Position numbers and translations under genes: made by a program
Shown here: positions 8,768-17,467 of the stretch, piece by piece
Layout: each line of letters opens with the position of its first letter
Position numbering within the stretch: the stretch's first letter is position 1
Assembly: GCF_007786445.1 (NCBI RefSeq)
Contig: NZ_VNJI01000013.1
Span: 94,719-158,718 of the forward strand
DNA length: 64,000 nucleotides
Direction of reading: 5' to 3'
From: Paenibacillus cremeus
GTDB taxonomy: Bacteria > Bacillota > Bacilli > Paenibacillales > NBRC-103111
Notes under the pieces: model-generated
Told to the model about the DNA's origin: nothing
The model's database searches: none
What the model saw: the letters and a program-made list of their open reading frames with translations, nothing else

Positions 8768-10402
8768 TTACATATAACATATCCGATGCTTGCCGTCCAT
8801 CTCAATTGGAAGCTCCAGTAACGTTTTCAGCCAGCCATCACCGTATTTATTCAAATACGCAATGACATTGTACAGTCGCTCTTGCGGCTTGCCTCCCGGC
8901 AGCACCGACATGCCGATGCGTTGGAACTGGCGGAGGCCCGAATCGAACTGCTGACGAAGCCCGTCTCCGGCTTTTTGCTCAAGGAACTCGATCTGCTCGA
9001 TGATTTTGCCAAGATTCGTGTCCCCCAGCTTCTTAAGCCCGGGATTAATGCCAGCCAGCGCCTCGATCAGCGGCTCGTAGTGCTCTCTAAATTGCGTCTT
9101 CACTTCGGCAAATCGATCGTCCAGCTTCAGCTGATCCTGTTCCCGAAGCCATGCCTGCTGCCGCTCCTCTAAATGATATAGCACATCGTCCAGCGTCAGA
9201 CCATATTTGGTCATATTTTTCTGGATGGTGCCCTCCAGCAGCGTGAAGGCAAACCGCGGAATTAAAATCGGCATCTGCATTGCAGCCCATTCAAAGGCAT
9301 CGCGCGTGAGCCCCCAATAGGCGATCTCAGCCGGCCCCAGCACCGTGCCCAGTACAGGAAACAAGAAATCCTGCATGAGCGGACGCGTCATGACGTTGTT
9401 GCTCAGTCGTTCAGGGGATGAGACAGCCCAATCGAGCAGCTGCTCACGTGTATATTGACGTTCCCCTCTCCGATCGGTAAATCCGCCTTCTTCATTCGAA
9501 TAGAGCAGCACGCGCTCTCCCTGATCGTAGACGAACAGATTAGCTCCCCTATCATGCAGTTCAACCTGCGGCTGATACCCATTGGAAACGAGCCGCGCAC
9601 GGCTTCTTAGAAGCGCTTGATTCATCTCGCCATTGCGCTCGACTAACAGTCGAAACATCGGCGCCTCCAGCTGCCGAATTTCCGGATCATCCGAGTCCAG
9701 CAGCACAAGTCCCGAGGGGCCGAACAGCTGAGCCATGAAACGCGCGAACAAATCGACTAGCGTCACAGATTCTCCGGCCATCGCCTGCAACGATGCCATC
9801 AGATCTGCGCGGAACTCCGTTGGCAGCAATGACTTTTCCAGCTGTTCCAGCACGGTCTCCCACTGTTCTGGGGAAATCTTCGTCTGGCTGACGGAGGTCC
9901 GAATGCCGGTCGGATGCTCCAGCTTCACCTTTTCTACCTTAAGCTCGGAGGTCAACCAGTTCAGATGATTGACTTCATCAAAATCATGGTCCTCCCCAGC
10001 AATCCAAAACACCGGAACAACCGGCCTCTGCAGCTTCTCCGAAGCTTGACGAGCCATACTGATTAGAGTAATGGCTTTATAAATAACTAAGAGTGGTCCT
10101 GTAAACAAACTGGCCTGCTGCCCGCCTACCACCGCCAAGGTGTTCGACTCGCCCAGAAGACGCACGTTAGCCAGCGTTTCAGGCGATGCCCCTGCTCGCT
10201 CGTTAAAGCTCGCCAGCACGCGGACAAGCTCTGAGCGATCTGCAGACATCCCCCTCGCGCAGTCCAGCCAAGCGGCTCGTTCCTTCCAGCTCGCAGGATC
10301 CCACGGATTATATTCATACAGGCCGCCCGTTTGGTCAAACCGGTGAATATAGTCCTCCGTTAATGGCTGGCCGGACTCCCAATGAAATGCTTCCACCTGC
10401 AT
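8768..10402 (-). CDS. bshC: Bacillithiol biosynthesis protein BshC (putative cysteine-adding enzyme)
   Basis: BshC is thought to add cysteine to glucosaminyl-malate in the last step of bacillithiol synthesis. Family motifs are present: VVGGQQASLFTGPLLVIYKA, PVFWIAGEDHDFDEVNH, LLDSDDPEIRQLE, NNVMTRPLMQDFLFPVLG and the C-terminal RLYNVIAYLNKYG. The open frame extends to 10483, but the ATG at 10402 (MQVEAFHW) is preceded by GAGGGG and gives 544 aa, the normal family length. bshC is commonly the gene before mraZ in Bacillus; here ahcY and a DUF4349 gene lie between. Confidence 0.93.
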   Translation of the reverse strand: MQVEAFHWESGQPLTEDYIHRFDQTGGLYEYNPWDPASWKERAAWLDCARGMSADRSELVRVLASFNERAGASPETLANVRLLGESNTLAVVGGQQASLFTGPLLVIYKAITLISMARQASEKLQRPVVPVFWIAGEDHDFDEVNHLNWLTSELKVEKVKLEHPTGIRTSVSQTKISPEQWETVLEQLEKSLLPTEFRADLMASLQAMAGESVTLVDLFARFMAQLFGPSGLVLLDSDDPEIRQLEAPMFRLLVERNGEMNQALLRSRARLVSNGYQPQVELHDRGANLFVYDQGERVLLYSNEEGGFTDRRGERQYTREQLLDWAVSSPERLSNNVMTRPLMQDFLFPVLGTVLGPAEIAYWGLTRDAFEWAAMQMPILIPRFAFTLLEGTIQKNMTKYGLTLDDVLYHLEERQQAWLREQDQLKLDDRFAEVKTQFREHYEPLIEALAGINPGLKKLGDTNLGKIIEQIEFLEQKAGDGLRQQFDSGLRQFQRIGMSVLPGGKPQERLYNVIAYLNKYGDGWLKTLLELPIEMDGKHRICYM

Positions 10403-10508
10403 TCTGACGCCGCCCCTCGTATGTAATGATTTCATGCCTTGCTTATTAATAATTCGGCCCCATATGAGCCGCGGTTCACTCACTTACTTACGAATAGCAA
10501 CTTTATAT

Positions 10509-10537
10509 ATTGTACACATGTTCCTACATATCGTCAA
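10509..10537 (-). promoter_or_regulatory. Predicted sigma-A promoter of bshC
   Basis: TTGACG (10532-10537), 17-base spacer, TACAAT (10509-10514), giving a leader of about 100 bases before the bshC ATG. The -35 sits on the T-tract of the oppF terminator, so the two units abut. Confidence 0.6.
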
Positions 10538-10574
10538 AAAATAACAGCCCTCCTTCCCGAAGGAAAAAGGGCTG
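10535..10574 (-). terminator. Intrinsic terminator of the opp operon
   Basis: Stem CAGCCCT/AGGGCTG with inner CCTTC/GAAGG, followed in the oppF direction by TTATTTTTTG. It ends the oppABCDF unit. Confidence 0.8.
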
Positions 10575-10586
10575 CAATGAATGATC

Positions 10587-11546
10587 TTAATATAAATGGC
10601 AGGCTACGTAGTGGCCAGGCTCCACTTCTTTAAATTCCGGCATGGCCGCCGCACATTCCGGCATCGCATGCGGGCAGCGGGTCCGGAAAGGACAGCCGCT
10701 AGGCGGGTTCAGCGGGCTTGGAATTTCTCCCTCGAGAATAATCCGCTCGCGGGTACGCTCAATCTCCGGATCTGGAATCGGAATCGCCGACAAGAGCGAT
10801 TGCGTGTACGGATGCAGCGGCTTCGCATACAGCTCTTCCGAAGTTGTAACCTCAACCAGCTTCCCGAGATACATAACACCGATCCGGTCGGAAATATGCT
10901 TCACCATCGCAAGGTCATGCGCAATAAACAGGTACGTCAAGCCGCGCTCCTTCTGCAGCTTTTTGAACAAGTTCACGACCTGAGCCTGTACGGACACGTC
11001 AAGCGCCGAAATCGGCTCATCGGCAATGATGAACTTCGGCTCGATCGCCAGTGCACGCGCAATCCCGATCCGCTGGCGCTGACCACCTGAGAACTCATGC
11101 GGGAAACGGCTGGCATGCTCTTCGTTCAAGCCTACGTCGCGCAGCAGCTGGAGTACCCGCTCTTTGCGCTCCTTGCCAGAATTCAGACCATGGATGTCGA
11201 TACCTTCGGCAATAATATTACCAACGGTCATCCGCGGATTCAAAGAAGCATAAGGATCTTGGAATACCATCTGCATATTGCGGCGGAACTCCTGCTGCTT
11301 CTTGCCCTTCATCTTGTGTACGTTTTCGCCGTTGAAAATCACTTCTCCACCGGTTGTATCGTACAAATTGATAATGGTACGGCCAGTGGTCGATTTACCA
11401 CAGCCGGATTCCCCAACCAAACCGAACGTTTCGCCCTGCTGAATCGCAAAGCTTACGTTATCGACGGCTTTCAGGATTTTACCGTTTCCCAAATTGAAAT
11501 GCTTCTGTAAATTGCGAACCTCTAATAAAGGTTGTTTCTGACTCAT
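10587..11546 (-). CDS. oppF: Oligopeptide ABC transporter ATP-binding protein OppF
   Basis: One of two ATPases powering peptide uptake. The 319 aa contain Walker A ([11 protein letters not shown]), the Q-loop [13 protein letters not shown], the ABC signature [15 protein letters not shown], Walker [13 protein letters not shown] and the H-loop IAHDLAMV. The C-terminal oligopeptide-transporter extension carries the [14 protein letters not shown] cysteine motif. It overlaps oppD by 4 bases (ATGA), suggesting translational coupling. Substrate class (dipeptide or oligopeptide) cannot be settled from sequence. Confidence 0.94.
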   Translation of the reverse strand: MSQKQPLLEVRNLQKHFNLGNGKILKAVDNVSFAIQQGETFGLVGESGCGKSTTGRTIINLYDTTGGEVIFNGENVHKMKGKKQQEFRRNMQMVFQDPYASLNPRMTVGNIIAEGIDIHGLNSGKERKERVLQLLRDVGLNEEHASRFPHEFSGGQRQRIGIARALAIEPKFIIADEPISALDVSVQAQVVNLFKKLQKERGLTYLFIAHDLAMVKHISDRIGVMYLGKLVEVTTSEELYAKPLHPYTQSLLSAIPIPDPEIERTRERIILEGEIPSPLNPPSGCPFRTRCPHAMPECAAAMPEFKEVEPGHYVACHLY

Positions 11547-12568
11547 CGTGCCGCACCTCCTATTTCAACCGGACGCTCAACCTTTGGAGCTCCTTCATGC
11601 AGCAGCCAACAGGCGGCCGAATGCGTATCGGAGAGCGTCGTATGCTCCGGATCAATCTCAAGACAAACCTTCATCGCGTATGGACAACGCGCAGCGAAGG
11701 CACAGCCCTTCGGCGGGGCGAACAAATCCGGAGGTGTCCCCGGAATCGGAATCAACTCGCTGTCTTTATCTTGGTCAAGACGCGGAACGGAACGAAGCAA
11801 GCCCCAAGTATACGGGTGCTTCGGATTGTAGAAAATCTCATCCACCGTGCCTTGTTCCGCTACTTTCCCAGCATACATGACAATGACGCGCTGTGCCATT
11901 TCAGCGACGACGCCCAAATCATGCGTAATGACGATAATCGAAGTTTCCGTTTGCTCAGAGAGCTTCACCATCAACTCGATGATTTGAGCTTGAATCGTAA
12001 CATCGAGCGCTGTCGTCGGCTCATCGGCTATCAGCAGCTTCGGGTTACAGGCCAAAGCGATGGCAATCATAACCCGCTGGCGCATCCCGCCGGAAAATTC
12101 GTGCGGGTACTGATTCACACGGCCTTCCGGATTAGAAATTCCAACCAGCTTCAAAATTTCAATTGCACGCTTGGTTGCTTCCGCGTTGCTTAGCCCTTGA
12201 TGCTTCACCAGACCTTCCGTGATCTGCTTCCCGATCGTCATCGTCGGATTCAGCGAGGTCATCGGATCCTGGAAAATCATGCCCATCTCAGAGCCGCGGA
12301 TTTTTTCCATTTCTCTATTTGAAAGTTTCGTAATTTCCGTTTTGCCATCAAATTTGATGGAGCCGTTCTTGATCATGCTAGGAGGCGAAGGATTCAATCT
12401 CATGATCGTTTGCGCTGTTACCGATTTGCCGCAACCCGATTCGCCTACGATCGCAAGCACTTCACCCTTTTTCAATTCGAAGGTGACTCCGCGGACGGCC
12501 TGTACTTCACCGGCATACGTGCGAAAGGATACTTTAAGGTCGCGAACCTCTAAAATATTGTTACTCAT
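11543..12568 (-). CDS. oppD: Oligopeptide ABC transporter ATP-binding protein OppD
   Basis: Second ATPase subunit of the transporter, 341 aa. It has Walker [14 protein letters not shown]-loop [13 protein letters not shown], signature [15 protein letters not shown], Walker [14 protein letters not shown]-loop ITHDLGVV and the C-terminal cluster [15 protein letters not shown] typical of OppD/DppD. It lies 27 bases after oppC. It forms a heterodimer with OppF on the OppB/OppC channel by family knowledge. Confidence 0.94.
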   Translation of the reverse strand: MSNNILEVRDLKVSFRTYAGEVQAVRGVTFELKKGEVLAIVGESGCGKSVTAQTIMRLNPSPPSMIKNGSIKFDGKTEITKLSNREMEKIRGSEMGMIFQDPMTSLNPTMTIGKQITEGLVKHQGLSNAEATKRAIEILKLVGISNPEGRVNQYPHEFSGGMRQRVMIAIALACNPKLLIADEPTTALDVTIQAQIIELMVKLSEQTETSIIVITHDLGVVAEMAQRVIVMYAGKVAEQGTVDEIFYNPKHPYTWGLLRSVPRLDQDKDSELIPIPGTPPDLFAPPKGCAFAARCPYAMKVCLEIDPEHTTLSDTHSAACWLLHEGAPKVERPVEIGGAAR

Positions 12569-12595
12569 GATTATTACACCCCCATTAGCTCTTGA

Positions 12596-13510
12596 TTACT
12601 TCCGCATTTTCGGATCAAGCGCATCGCGAAGCCCGTCGCCGAGCAGGTTGAAGCTCATTAGGATCATGCTGAACACAATCGTCGGACTAATAACCCGGTG
12701 CGGGTACAGACGAATATTGTTCGCGCCGTCAGACAACAGCGATCCAAGCGAAGCAAGCGGTACTCGGATACCTAAGCCGATAAAGCTGAGGAATGCTTCC
12801 ACGAAAATAGCGGATGGAACGATAAACGTAATCTGAACAATAATTAAGCCGAGTGCGTTCGGCACTAAATGCTTCAATATAATACGAGCGCCGCCGGCGC
12901 CTAAAGTTTTAGCCGCGAGGACATACTCCTGCTCCTTGAGGGTCAAAATCTGACCGCGAACAAGGCGTGCCATAGGAACCCATCCAGTAATCGCGTAGGC
13001 GATGATGATCGTCTTAAAGCCTGGACCGATAACAATGATCAACAGGATTGAAATCAGCAAAAATGGAATCGAATAAATAATTTCGATGAAACGCTGCATC
13101 AAATCATCGATTCGACCGCCATAGTAAGCGGAAATACCGCCATACGCAACCCCGATAATCAAATCAAGCAGCGCCGCTGTGAGACCGATCATGAGGGAGA
13201 TACGAGTTCCCCACCATACACGTACCCATAAGTCACGGCCAAAATCATCGGTACCAAACCAGTGCGCAGCAGAAGGGCTCTCGTTTTTAATCGCATAATT
13301 TTGCGTTGCGTAGTCATTGTGCGAGAGTAAAGGTCCAAAAATCGCAAGCAAAGAAAGTGTGATCAATACGATCAAGCCGAACATGGCCAATTTATTTTTC
13401 TTGAGTCGGCGCCAAGCGTCCTGCCAATACGTCAGGGAAGGGCGGACAATGATTTCTTTACTAACCGCATCTTTTTCCAGCGGCTGAAACATCTCTTTCG
13501 ACATTGCCAT
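12596..13510 (-). CDS. oppC: Oligopeptide ABC transporter permease OppC
   Basis: Inner channel subunit, 304 aa. A cytoplasmic N-terminus precedes the first membrane helix (about 43-62), an extracytoplasmic loop with the OppC_N-type DDFGRDLW motif (near 95), then five more helices. The ABC-contacting EAA loop (EYVLAAKTLGAGGARIILKHL) lies near 195-215. It lies 2 bases after oppB with a clear ribosome binding site. Confidence 0.93.
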   Translation of the reverse strand: MAMSKEMFQPLEKDAVSKEIIVRPSLTYWQDAWRRLKKNKLAMFGLIVLITLSLLAIFGPLLSHNDYATQNYAIKNESPSAAHWFGTDDFGRDLWVRVWWGTRISLMIGLTAALLDLIIGVAYGGISAYYGGRIDDLMQRFIEIIYSIPFLLISILLIIVIGPGFKTIIIAYAITGWVPMARLVRGQILTLKEQEYVLAAKTLGAGGARIILKHLVPNALGLIIVQITFIVPSAIFVEAFLSFIGLGIRVPLASLGSLLSDGANNIRLYPHRVISPTIVFSMILMSFNLLGDGLRDALDPKMRK

Positions 13511-13512
13511 GC

Positions 13513-14445
13513 TTACTTCCCTCCCTTGGTCAGACGAATGCGCGGATCAATGAATCCATACACAAGATCCGTCAAAAACAACACTACCACTAGAATAAAC
13601 GAGTAGAAAATAGTAAGGCCGGTGATCATGGTGTAATCGTTTGAATAAATCGATTGAACGAAATGCTTGCCAAGACCAGGAACGACAAAAATTTGCTCGA
13701 CTACAAGCGTACCAGTGATCAAGTTAACGAATACCGGACCAAGCACCGTTACAACCGGTAAAATTGCGTTTCGCAAAGTGTGCCGGAAAACCATCTGAGG
13801 TTGGGACAAACCTTTGGCTTTTGCTGTTTTAACGTAATCCTGATTGAGCACATCCAGCATGGACGTCCGCATCAACCGGGCTAAGATGGCTATTGTACCA
13901 AAAGACAATGCAATCGCCGGCAGGACTCTTGATTGTGGGCCTTGCCACATACCCGGAGGCAGCCAGCCCAGTTTAACACCGACGAAATACGACAATAATG
14001 GACCAAGCACAAAGGATGGTACAGAAATACCAGCAACCGCTGTGAACATCGCAGCTACGTCCAAGCCTTTATTATGGTTAAGGGAGGCAATAACACCCAG
14101 CGTCAAGCCAACTGCAATAGCAATGGCCAGCGCCCAAAGTCCCAGTTCAAGCGAAGCAGGAAAGCCCTGAGAAATAATGTCCGTTACTTTACGCGTCGGG
14201 AAAGCATAGGAAACGCCAAGGTCGCCATGAATGACATTATTCATATACTTCAGATACTGCTCCCAAACTGGCTTGTCCAAGCCATATTGAGCATACAAAA
14301 GCTGCTTCTGCTCAATCGTCAGCTTCTGAGACTCTTCACCGAACGGATCGCCCGGCAAGTTTTTCATCAGAACAAATGTAAATGTGACGATTAACCACAA
14401 GGTTATTAACATATAAACCAAACGACGCGTGAAATAGCGAAGCAT
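13513..14445 (-). CDS. oppB: Oligopeptide ABC transporter permease OppB
   Basis: Channel subunit paired with OppC. The reading frame is open to 14532, but the ATG at 14445 (MLRYFTRRLVYMLITLW) has AGGAGGTGTG just upstream and is the usual family start, giving 310 aa. It has six membrane helices, the N-terminal segment MKNLPGDPFG and the EAA motif region DYVKTAKAKGLSQPQMVFRH. It is the first gene after the long oppA-oppB intergenic hairpins. Confidence 0.93.
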   Translation of the reverse strand: MLRYFTRRLVYMLITLWLIVTFTFVLMKNLPGDPFGEESQKLTIEQKQLLYAQYGLDKPVWEQYLKYMNNVIHGDLGVSYAFPTRKVTDIISQGFPASLELGLWALAIAIAVGLTLGVIASLNHNKGLDVAAMFTAVAGISVPSFVLGPLLSYFVGVKLGWLPPGMWQGPQSRVLPAIALSFGTIAILARLMRTSMLDVLNQDYVKTAKAKGLSQPQMVFRHTLRNAILPVVTVLGPVFVNLITGTLVVEQIFVVPGLGKHFVQSIYSNDYTMITGLTIFYSFILVVVLFLTDLVYGFIDPRIRLTKGGK

Positions 14446-14518
14446 GGCACACCTCCTGATCATGATAAAACGCAAATCAAAACAGTTCAGGCAACGCAAA
14501 GGTCCGAATGCGCAAGCC

Positions 14519-14639
14519 AAACTGCTTCGCAAGCATAGACGCGAAATCTAAGGTGGACTATGTTTGCGAAGCAGTTCCGCTTCTCATAGCGAAATGAGAG
14601 AAAAAGCGAAGCCGTTCCAACACGATTCATCAGAACGGC
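14519..14639. repeat. Stacked inverted repeats between oppA and oppB
   Basis: A long hairpin has arms 14519-14538 and 14558-14576 (18 of 19 positions pair). It is followed by a small one (CTCAT 14583-14587 / ATGAG 14594-14598) and a third (GCCGTTC 14611-14617 / GAACGGC 14633-14639). The motif GCGAAGC(A/C)GTTCC appears twice direct (14566-14578, 14606-14618) and once inverted within the left arm. There is no clean U-run, so partial termination or 3' protection of the oppA message is more likely than full termination (inference). Confidence 0.7.
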
Positions 14640-14682
14640 CCCGCACTCAAAGCTTACCATAGCTGAAACATGAATTCATTGC

Positions 14683-16344
14683 TTACTTAATGGAAACCCA
14701 CTTAAGCTCCCACTCTTTAGACATCGATGGCAAAATCAATCCATCTACGTTCGGTCTTTTCGCGTATGGTCTCATCCGGAAATAAAGTGGGGAGATCGGC
14801 AGATCCGTCATCAACAGCTTTTCAGCATCGACCAGCATTTTGGAACGTTTAGCCAGGTCAACTTCTTTATCGGCCGCTTTCACAAGATCATCATAGGCTT
14901 TGCTGTTGTATTCCACGTAGTTAAACGATTTGTTGTCAGACAGCCACATATCAAGGAAGGTCATCGGATCGTTGTAATCCGCGCCCCAAAGAGCGATCAG
15001 TGCGTCAAAGTTGTTGGACTCCATGTTCTTGACGCGCAGCGCAAAAGGCAACGGTTCTCCATCAACATCCACACCTAAGTTTTGCTTCCATTGGGCTTGG
15101 ATGAACTCAATGGATTTCTTCGACGTATCTGTGTCGTCGGATGTCAGCTTAAACTTCGGCAAGGAAGTCATATTCAACTCTTTCAAGCCTTCAGCAAGCA
15201 ATTGCTTTGCCTTGGTAGCGTCAAACGCAGGCTCAGTATCGCCAGCTACTTTACGGAATTCTTGTTTGTTCCCGTCAAGAACGACACCTGGTACCAGACC
15301 CGTCGATGGAACTGACGTACCGCCTAGAACAACGTCGTTAAAGGTTTTACGGTCAATAGCCATGCTAAGAGCTTGTCTGATTTTCGCATTGGCAAAGGCA
15401 GGCACCTTCTTATTTTGGAACATTACGTACGCCGTAACAAATTCTTTCTTAAAGACCAGATCCGGCTTACCTTGGAACGCCTTTGGCTGCTCGCCGGTCA
15501 ATTGAGTCACATCCACCTGATTTGTATCGTACATGTTAAGTGATGTGTTCGGGTCTTTAACGATATTGACAGTCACTTTGGTCAGCTTCACGTTCGCTGC
15601 ATCCCAGTAGTTGTCGTTTTTAACCATGACGAAAGATTGCTCATGATCCCATTTTTCCATCTTGAACGGACCTGCGCCCATGATCTTGTCAGCATCAGCA
15701 CCGTTCTTGTCGCCCTGCTTCTTCACAAAATCAGGTTGTTGCGGGAAGAATGTCGGCATCGCCAATTGATCGGTAAAGAACGCTACTGGTCTTTCCAGTG
15801 TAATTTCCAGTGTCTTGTCATCTTTAGCTTTAATGCCAAGCTCCGCTTTCTTCGCTTCCACCTCTTCAGGCTTCGCTTTGTTCAAAGCGGCTCCACCCTT
15901 GATCCAAGACAGCATAGTAGCGTACTTTGCTTTGGTAGCTGGGTCCAATGTGCGCTGATAGGACCATACGAAGTCGCTGGCTTTCAACGGCGTTCCGTCT
16001 GCCCATTTCAGTCCGTCACGCAAGGTGATGGTGTAAGTCAGACCGTCTGGAGAAATTTTCGGAAGCTCTTTGGCCAGACCCGGCTGTGCTTTTCCGTCTG
16101 CATCCAAACGGTACAAGCCTTCATTGACTGCGTTCAATACAGTAAATGTAGGGTTGGTTGTTGCAAGCGAGCTATCAATTGCTGGCGGTTCAGCATTCAG
16201 GTTTATGCGAAGCTCCTGAGCTGGCGCCTTTGTATTATTTGCAGCTCCCCCTGGTTGTGCCGCATTGTTGCCTCCGCAGCCGGCCGCGAGTGCGCTAAGC
16301 ATCGCCGTTACCGTTGCAAAAACAAGAAGTTTTTGAATCTTCAT
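14683..16344 (-). CDS. oppA: Oligopeptide-binding lipoprotein OppA
   Basis: Extracellular solute-binding protein family 5 that captures peptides for OppBCDF. The start is the ATG at 16344 (MKIQKLL), preceded by GGAGGAG; the frame upstream is open but lacks a site. A signal peptide ends at lipobox LAAGC (Cys 23). The mature part has the SBP_bac_5 features LRINLNAEPPAIDS, DGLTYTITLRDGLKWADGTPLKASDFVWSYQR-type region (about 100-135) and the C-terminal PLYFRMRPYAKRPNVDG. The 553 aa are full length. It is the first gene of the operon, separated from oppB by hairpins, which fits the common need for more binding protein than permease. Confidence 0.94.
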   Translation of the reverse strand: MKIQKLLVFATVTAMLSALAAGCGGNNAAQPGGAANNTKAPAQELRINLNAEPPAIDSSLATTNPTFTVLNAVNEGLYRLDADGKAQPGLAKELPKISPDGLTYTITLRDGLKWADGTPLKASDFVWSYQRTLDPATKAKYATMLSWIKGGAALNKAKPEEVEAKKAELGIKAKDDKTLEITLERPVAFFTDQLAMPTFFPQQPDFVKKQGDKNGADADKIMGAGPFKMEKWDHEQSFVMVKNDNYWDAANVKLTKVTVNIVKDPNTSLNMYDTNQVDVTQLTGEQPKAFQGKPDLVFKKEFVTAYVMFQNKKVPAFANAKIRQALSMAIDRKTFNDVVLGGTSVPSTGLVPGVVLDGNKQEFRKVAGDTEPAFDATKAKQLLAEGLKELNMTSLPKFKLTSDDTDTSKKSIEFIQAQWKQNLGVDVDGEPLPFALRVKNMESNNFDALIALWGADYNDPMTFLDMWLSDNKSFNYVEYNSKAYDDLVKAADKEVDLAKRSKMLVDAEKLLMTDLPISPLYFRMRPYAKRPNVDGLILPSMSKEWELKWVSIK

Positions 16345-16452
16345 TAAAAAAGACTCCTCCTTCAAATTATGTAAATATATGGCAACCCCACATCCCACCA
16401 CTATGTTAGTTAATATGACGTGGAGATAACACCCAAAATTTTCGCCTTATTG

Positions 16453-16481
16453 ATAATATAAGATTTATATCAAAAAGTAAA
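16453..16481 (-). promoter_or_regulatory. Predicted sigma-A promoter of oppA
   Basis: TTTACT (16476-16481), 17-base spacer, TATTAT (16453-16458). It gives a leader of about 100 bases before oppA. The rest of the gap between 16345 and 16664 shows no gene. Confidence 0.5.
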
Positions 16482-16484
16482 GCG

Positions 16485-16498
16485 TGTAACCGTTACCA
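16485..16498. promoter_or_regulatory. cre-like site next to the oppA promoter
   Basis: The 14-mer TGTAACCGTTACCA matches the catabolite-response consensus TGWAANCGNTNWCA at all but one fixed position and lies just upstream of the -35. It suggests CcpA control of peptide uptake. It is also a near-perfect palindrome (GTAAC-C-GTTAC), so another dimeric regulator is possible. Confidence 0.4.
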
Positions 16499-16607
16499 AA
16501 TAGAAATTATACAACCAGTGGTCAATTAAATCTAGGTAAATTTTTTACAGTCCACTAAAGTCAGACGAACTTTCGCCTCCATTTGATGCACAACGTCCCT
16601 AAACAAC

Positions 16608-16634
16608 ACAAAAAGAGCCTATAAAATAGGCTCT
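16608..16634 (-). terminator. Intrinsic terminator after the comFB-like gene
   Basis: Stem GAGCCTA/TAGGCTC (16615-16621 with 16627-16633) followed in the minus direction by TTTTTGTG. Confidence 0.75.
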
Positions 16635-16664
16635 CAAACCACTCGTATTTTTATACTTGTTCCG

Positions 16665-16937
16665 TTAAATATCTGATTTCCGATTATTATGCAGCACTTT
16701 ATCGATGGCATTGGTCAGTTCCCGGTATACATCGGTTTCGACCTGCAGCCGCAATTGCGATTTGGCGAGCACCTCGCCTTTATCGGTAGACACATAGCGC
16801 GCAGGAAGATGATTCAACGCGATCGCCATGACATCACTTTGAGCTTTCTCATCGAGACTGGACAGCTGATCTTGGTGCTGCATCAACTCTTTCAAGCAAG
16901 ACTTCACGATTTCTTCCATCAAATTATGAATGGGCAT
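16665..16937 (-). CDS. ComFB-family protein
   Basis: A 90-aa cytoplasmic protein matching the late-competence ComFB family pattern. An N-terminal helix (NLMEEIVKSCLKELM) is followed by the core with DVMAIALNHLPARYVST and the basic/acidic C-terminal helix (VYRELTNAIDKVL). In B. subtilis comFB sits in the comF operon; recent work describes ComFB domains as receptors for cyclic dinucleotides. Here it stands alone between oppA and DUF3397, away from any comF genes. The usual paired cysteines of some members are absent (one Cys only). Start ATG has AGGAGA upstream. Confidence 0.75.
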   Translation of the reverse strand: MPIHNLMEEIVKSCLKELMQHQDQLSSLDEKAQSDVMAIALNHLPARYVSTDKGEVLAKSQLRLQVETDVYRELTNAIDKVLHNNRKSDI

Positions 16938-17000
16938 ACAAACATCTCCTTAACCATCAGCGGATTTAAGCGGCGTCCCTGCAGACTGCTTGGTCGCCTT

Positions 17001-17396
17001 CTAGTGGCTGAGCATATATTTTCCAATGCCTAATATAAGCAAGACCACGTAGCAAGCCGTAAGCGCCAGGAACCCCACCCGGCTTAGCATGCGGGCAATT
17101 TTGACTAGGTCGATCCGGCCCTTCATCCGATTCTGCACGTTCCCGAGCAGTCCCGCGGCGACCAAAAACAGAAGCACAATCGTCCACAACAGCATGGCCG
17201 ACCCGAACAAATTACGACTCATATAAGCCACGGAGCCAATCAGAAACAGCGTTGTGATGTCCATGCTCATATAGGTCGCTTGGCGTTTATTCCGGCTTAT
17301 CATAAATACAATAAACCAAGTAATAAAAAAGGCTACGAAGGGAACCAGCGACAGCATCGTATAAATTTGATGAATCCATCGGAACAAAGTATCCAT
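17001..17396 (-). CDS. DUF3397 family integral membrane protein
   Basis: A small protein with four predicted membrane helices (about 15-35, 44-60, 67-86 and 105-128) separated by short basic loops (RNKRQATYMSMD, QNRMKGRIDLVKIARML). DUF3397 proteins are commonly encoded between panE and bshC in Bacillus relatives, and here the gene follows panE. The frame can begin at a GTG (17405) or the ATG three codons later (17396); GGGTGGG lies just upstream of both, and I prefer the ATG. Function unknown. Confidence 0.75.
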   Translation of the reverse strand: MDTLFRWIHQIYTMLSLVPFVAFFITWFIVFMISRNKRQATYMSMDITTLFLIGSVAYMSRNLFGSAMLLWTIVLLFLVAAGLLGNVQNRMKGRIDLVKIARMLSRVGFLALTACYVVLLILGIGKYMLSH

Positions 17397-17467
17397 ACTT
17401 CCCACCCGATCGCTGCGAATTAATACCCTGCTTTAGACGGCTGCTTCGGGTTTGGGGTGAATCGTGG

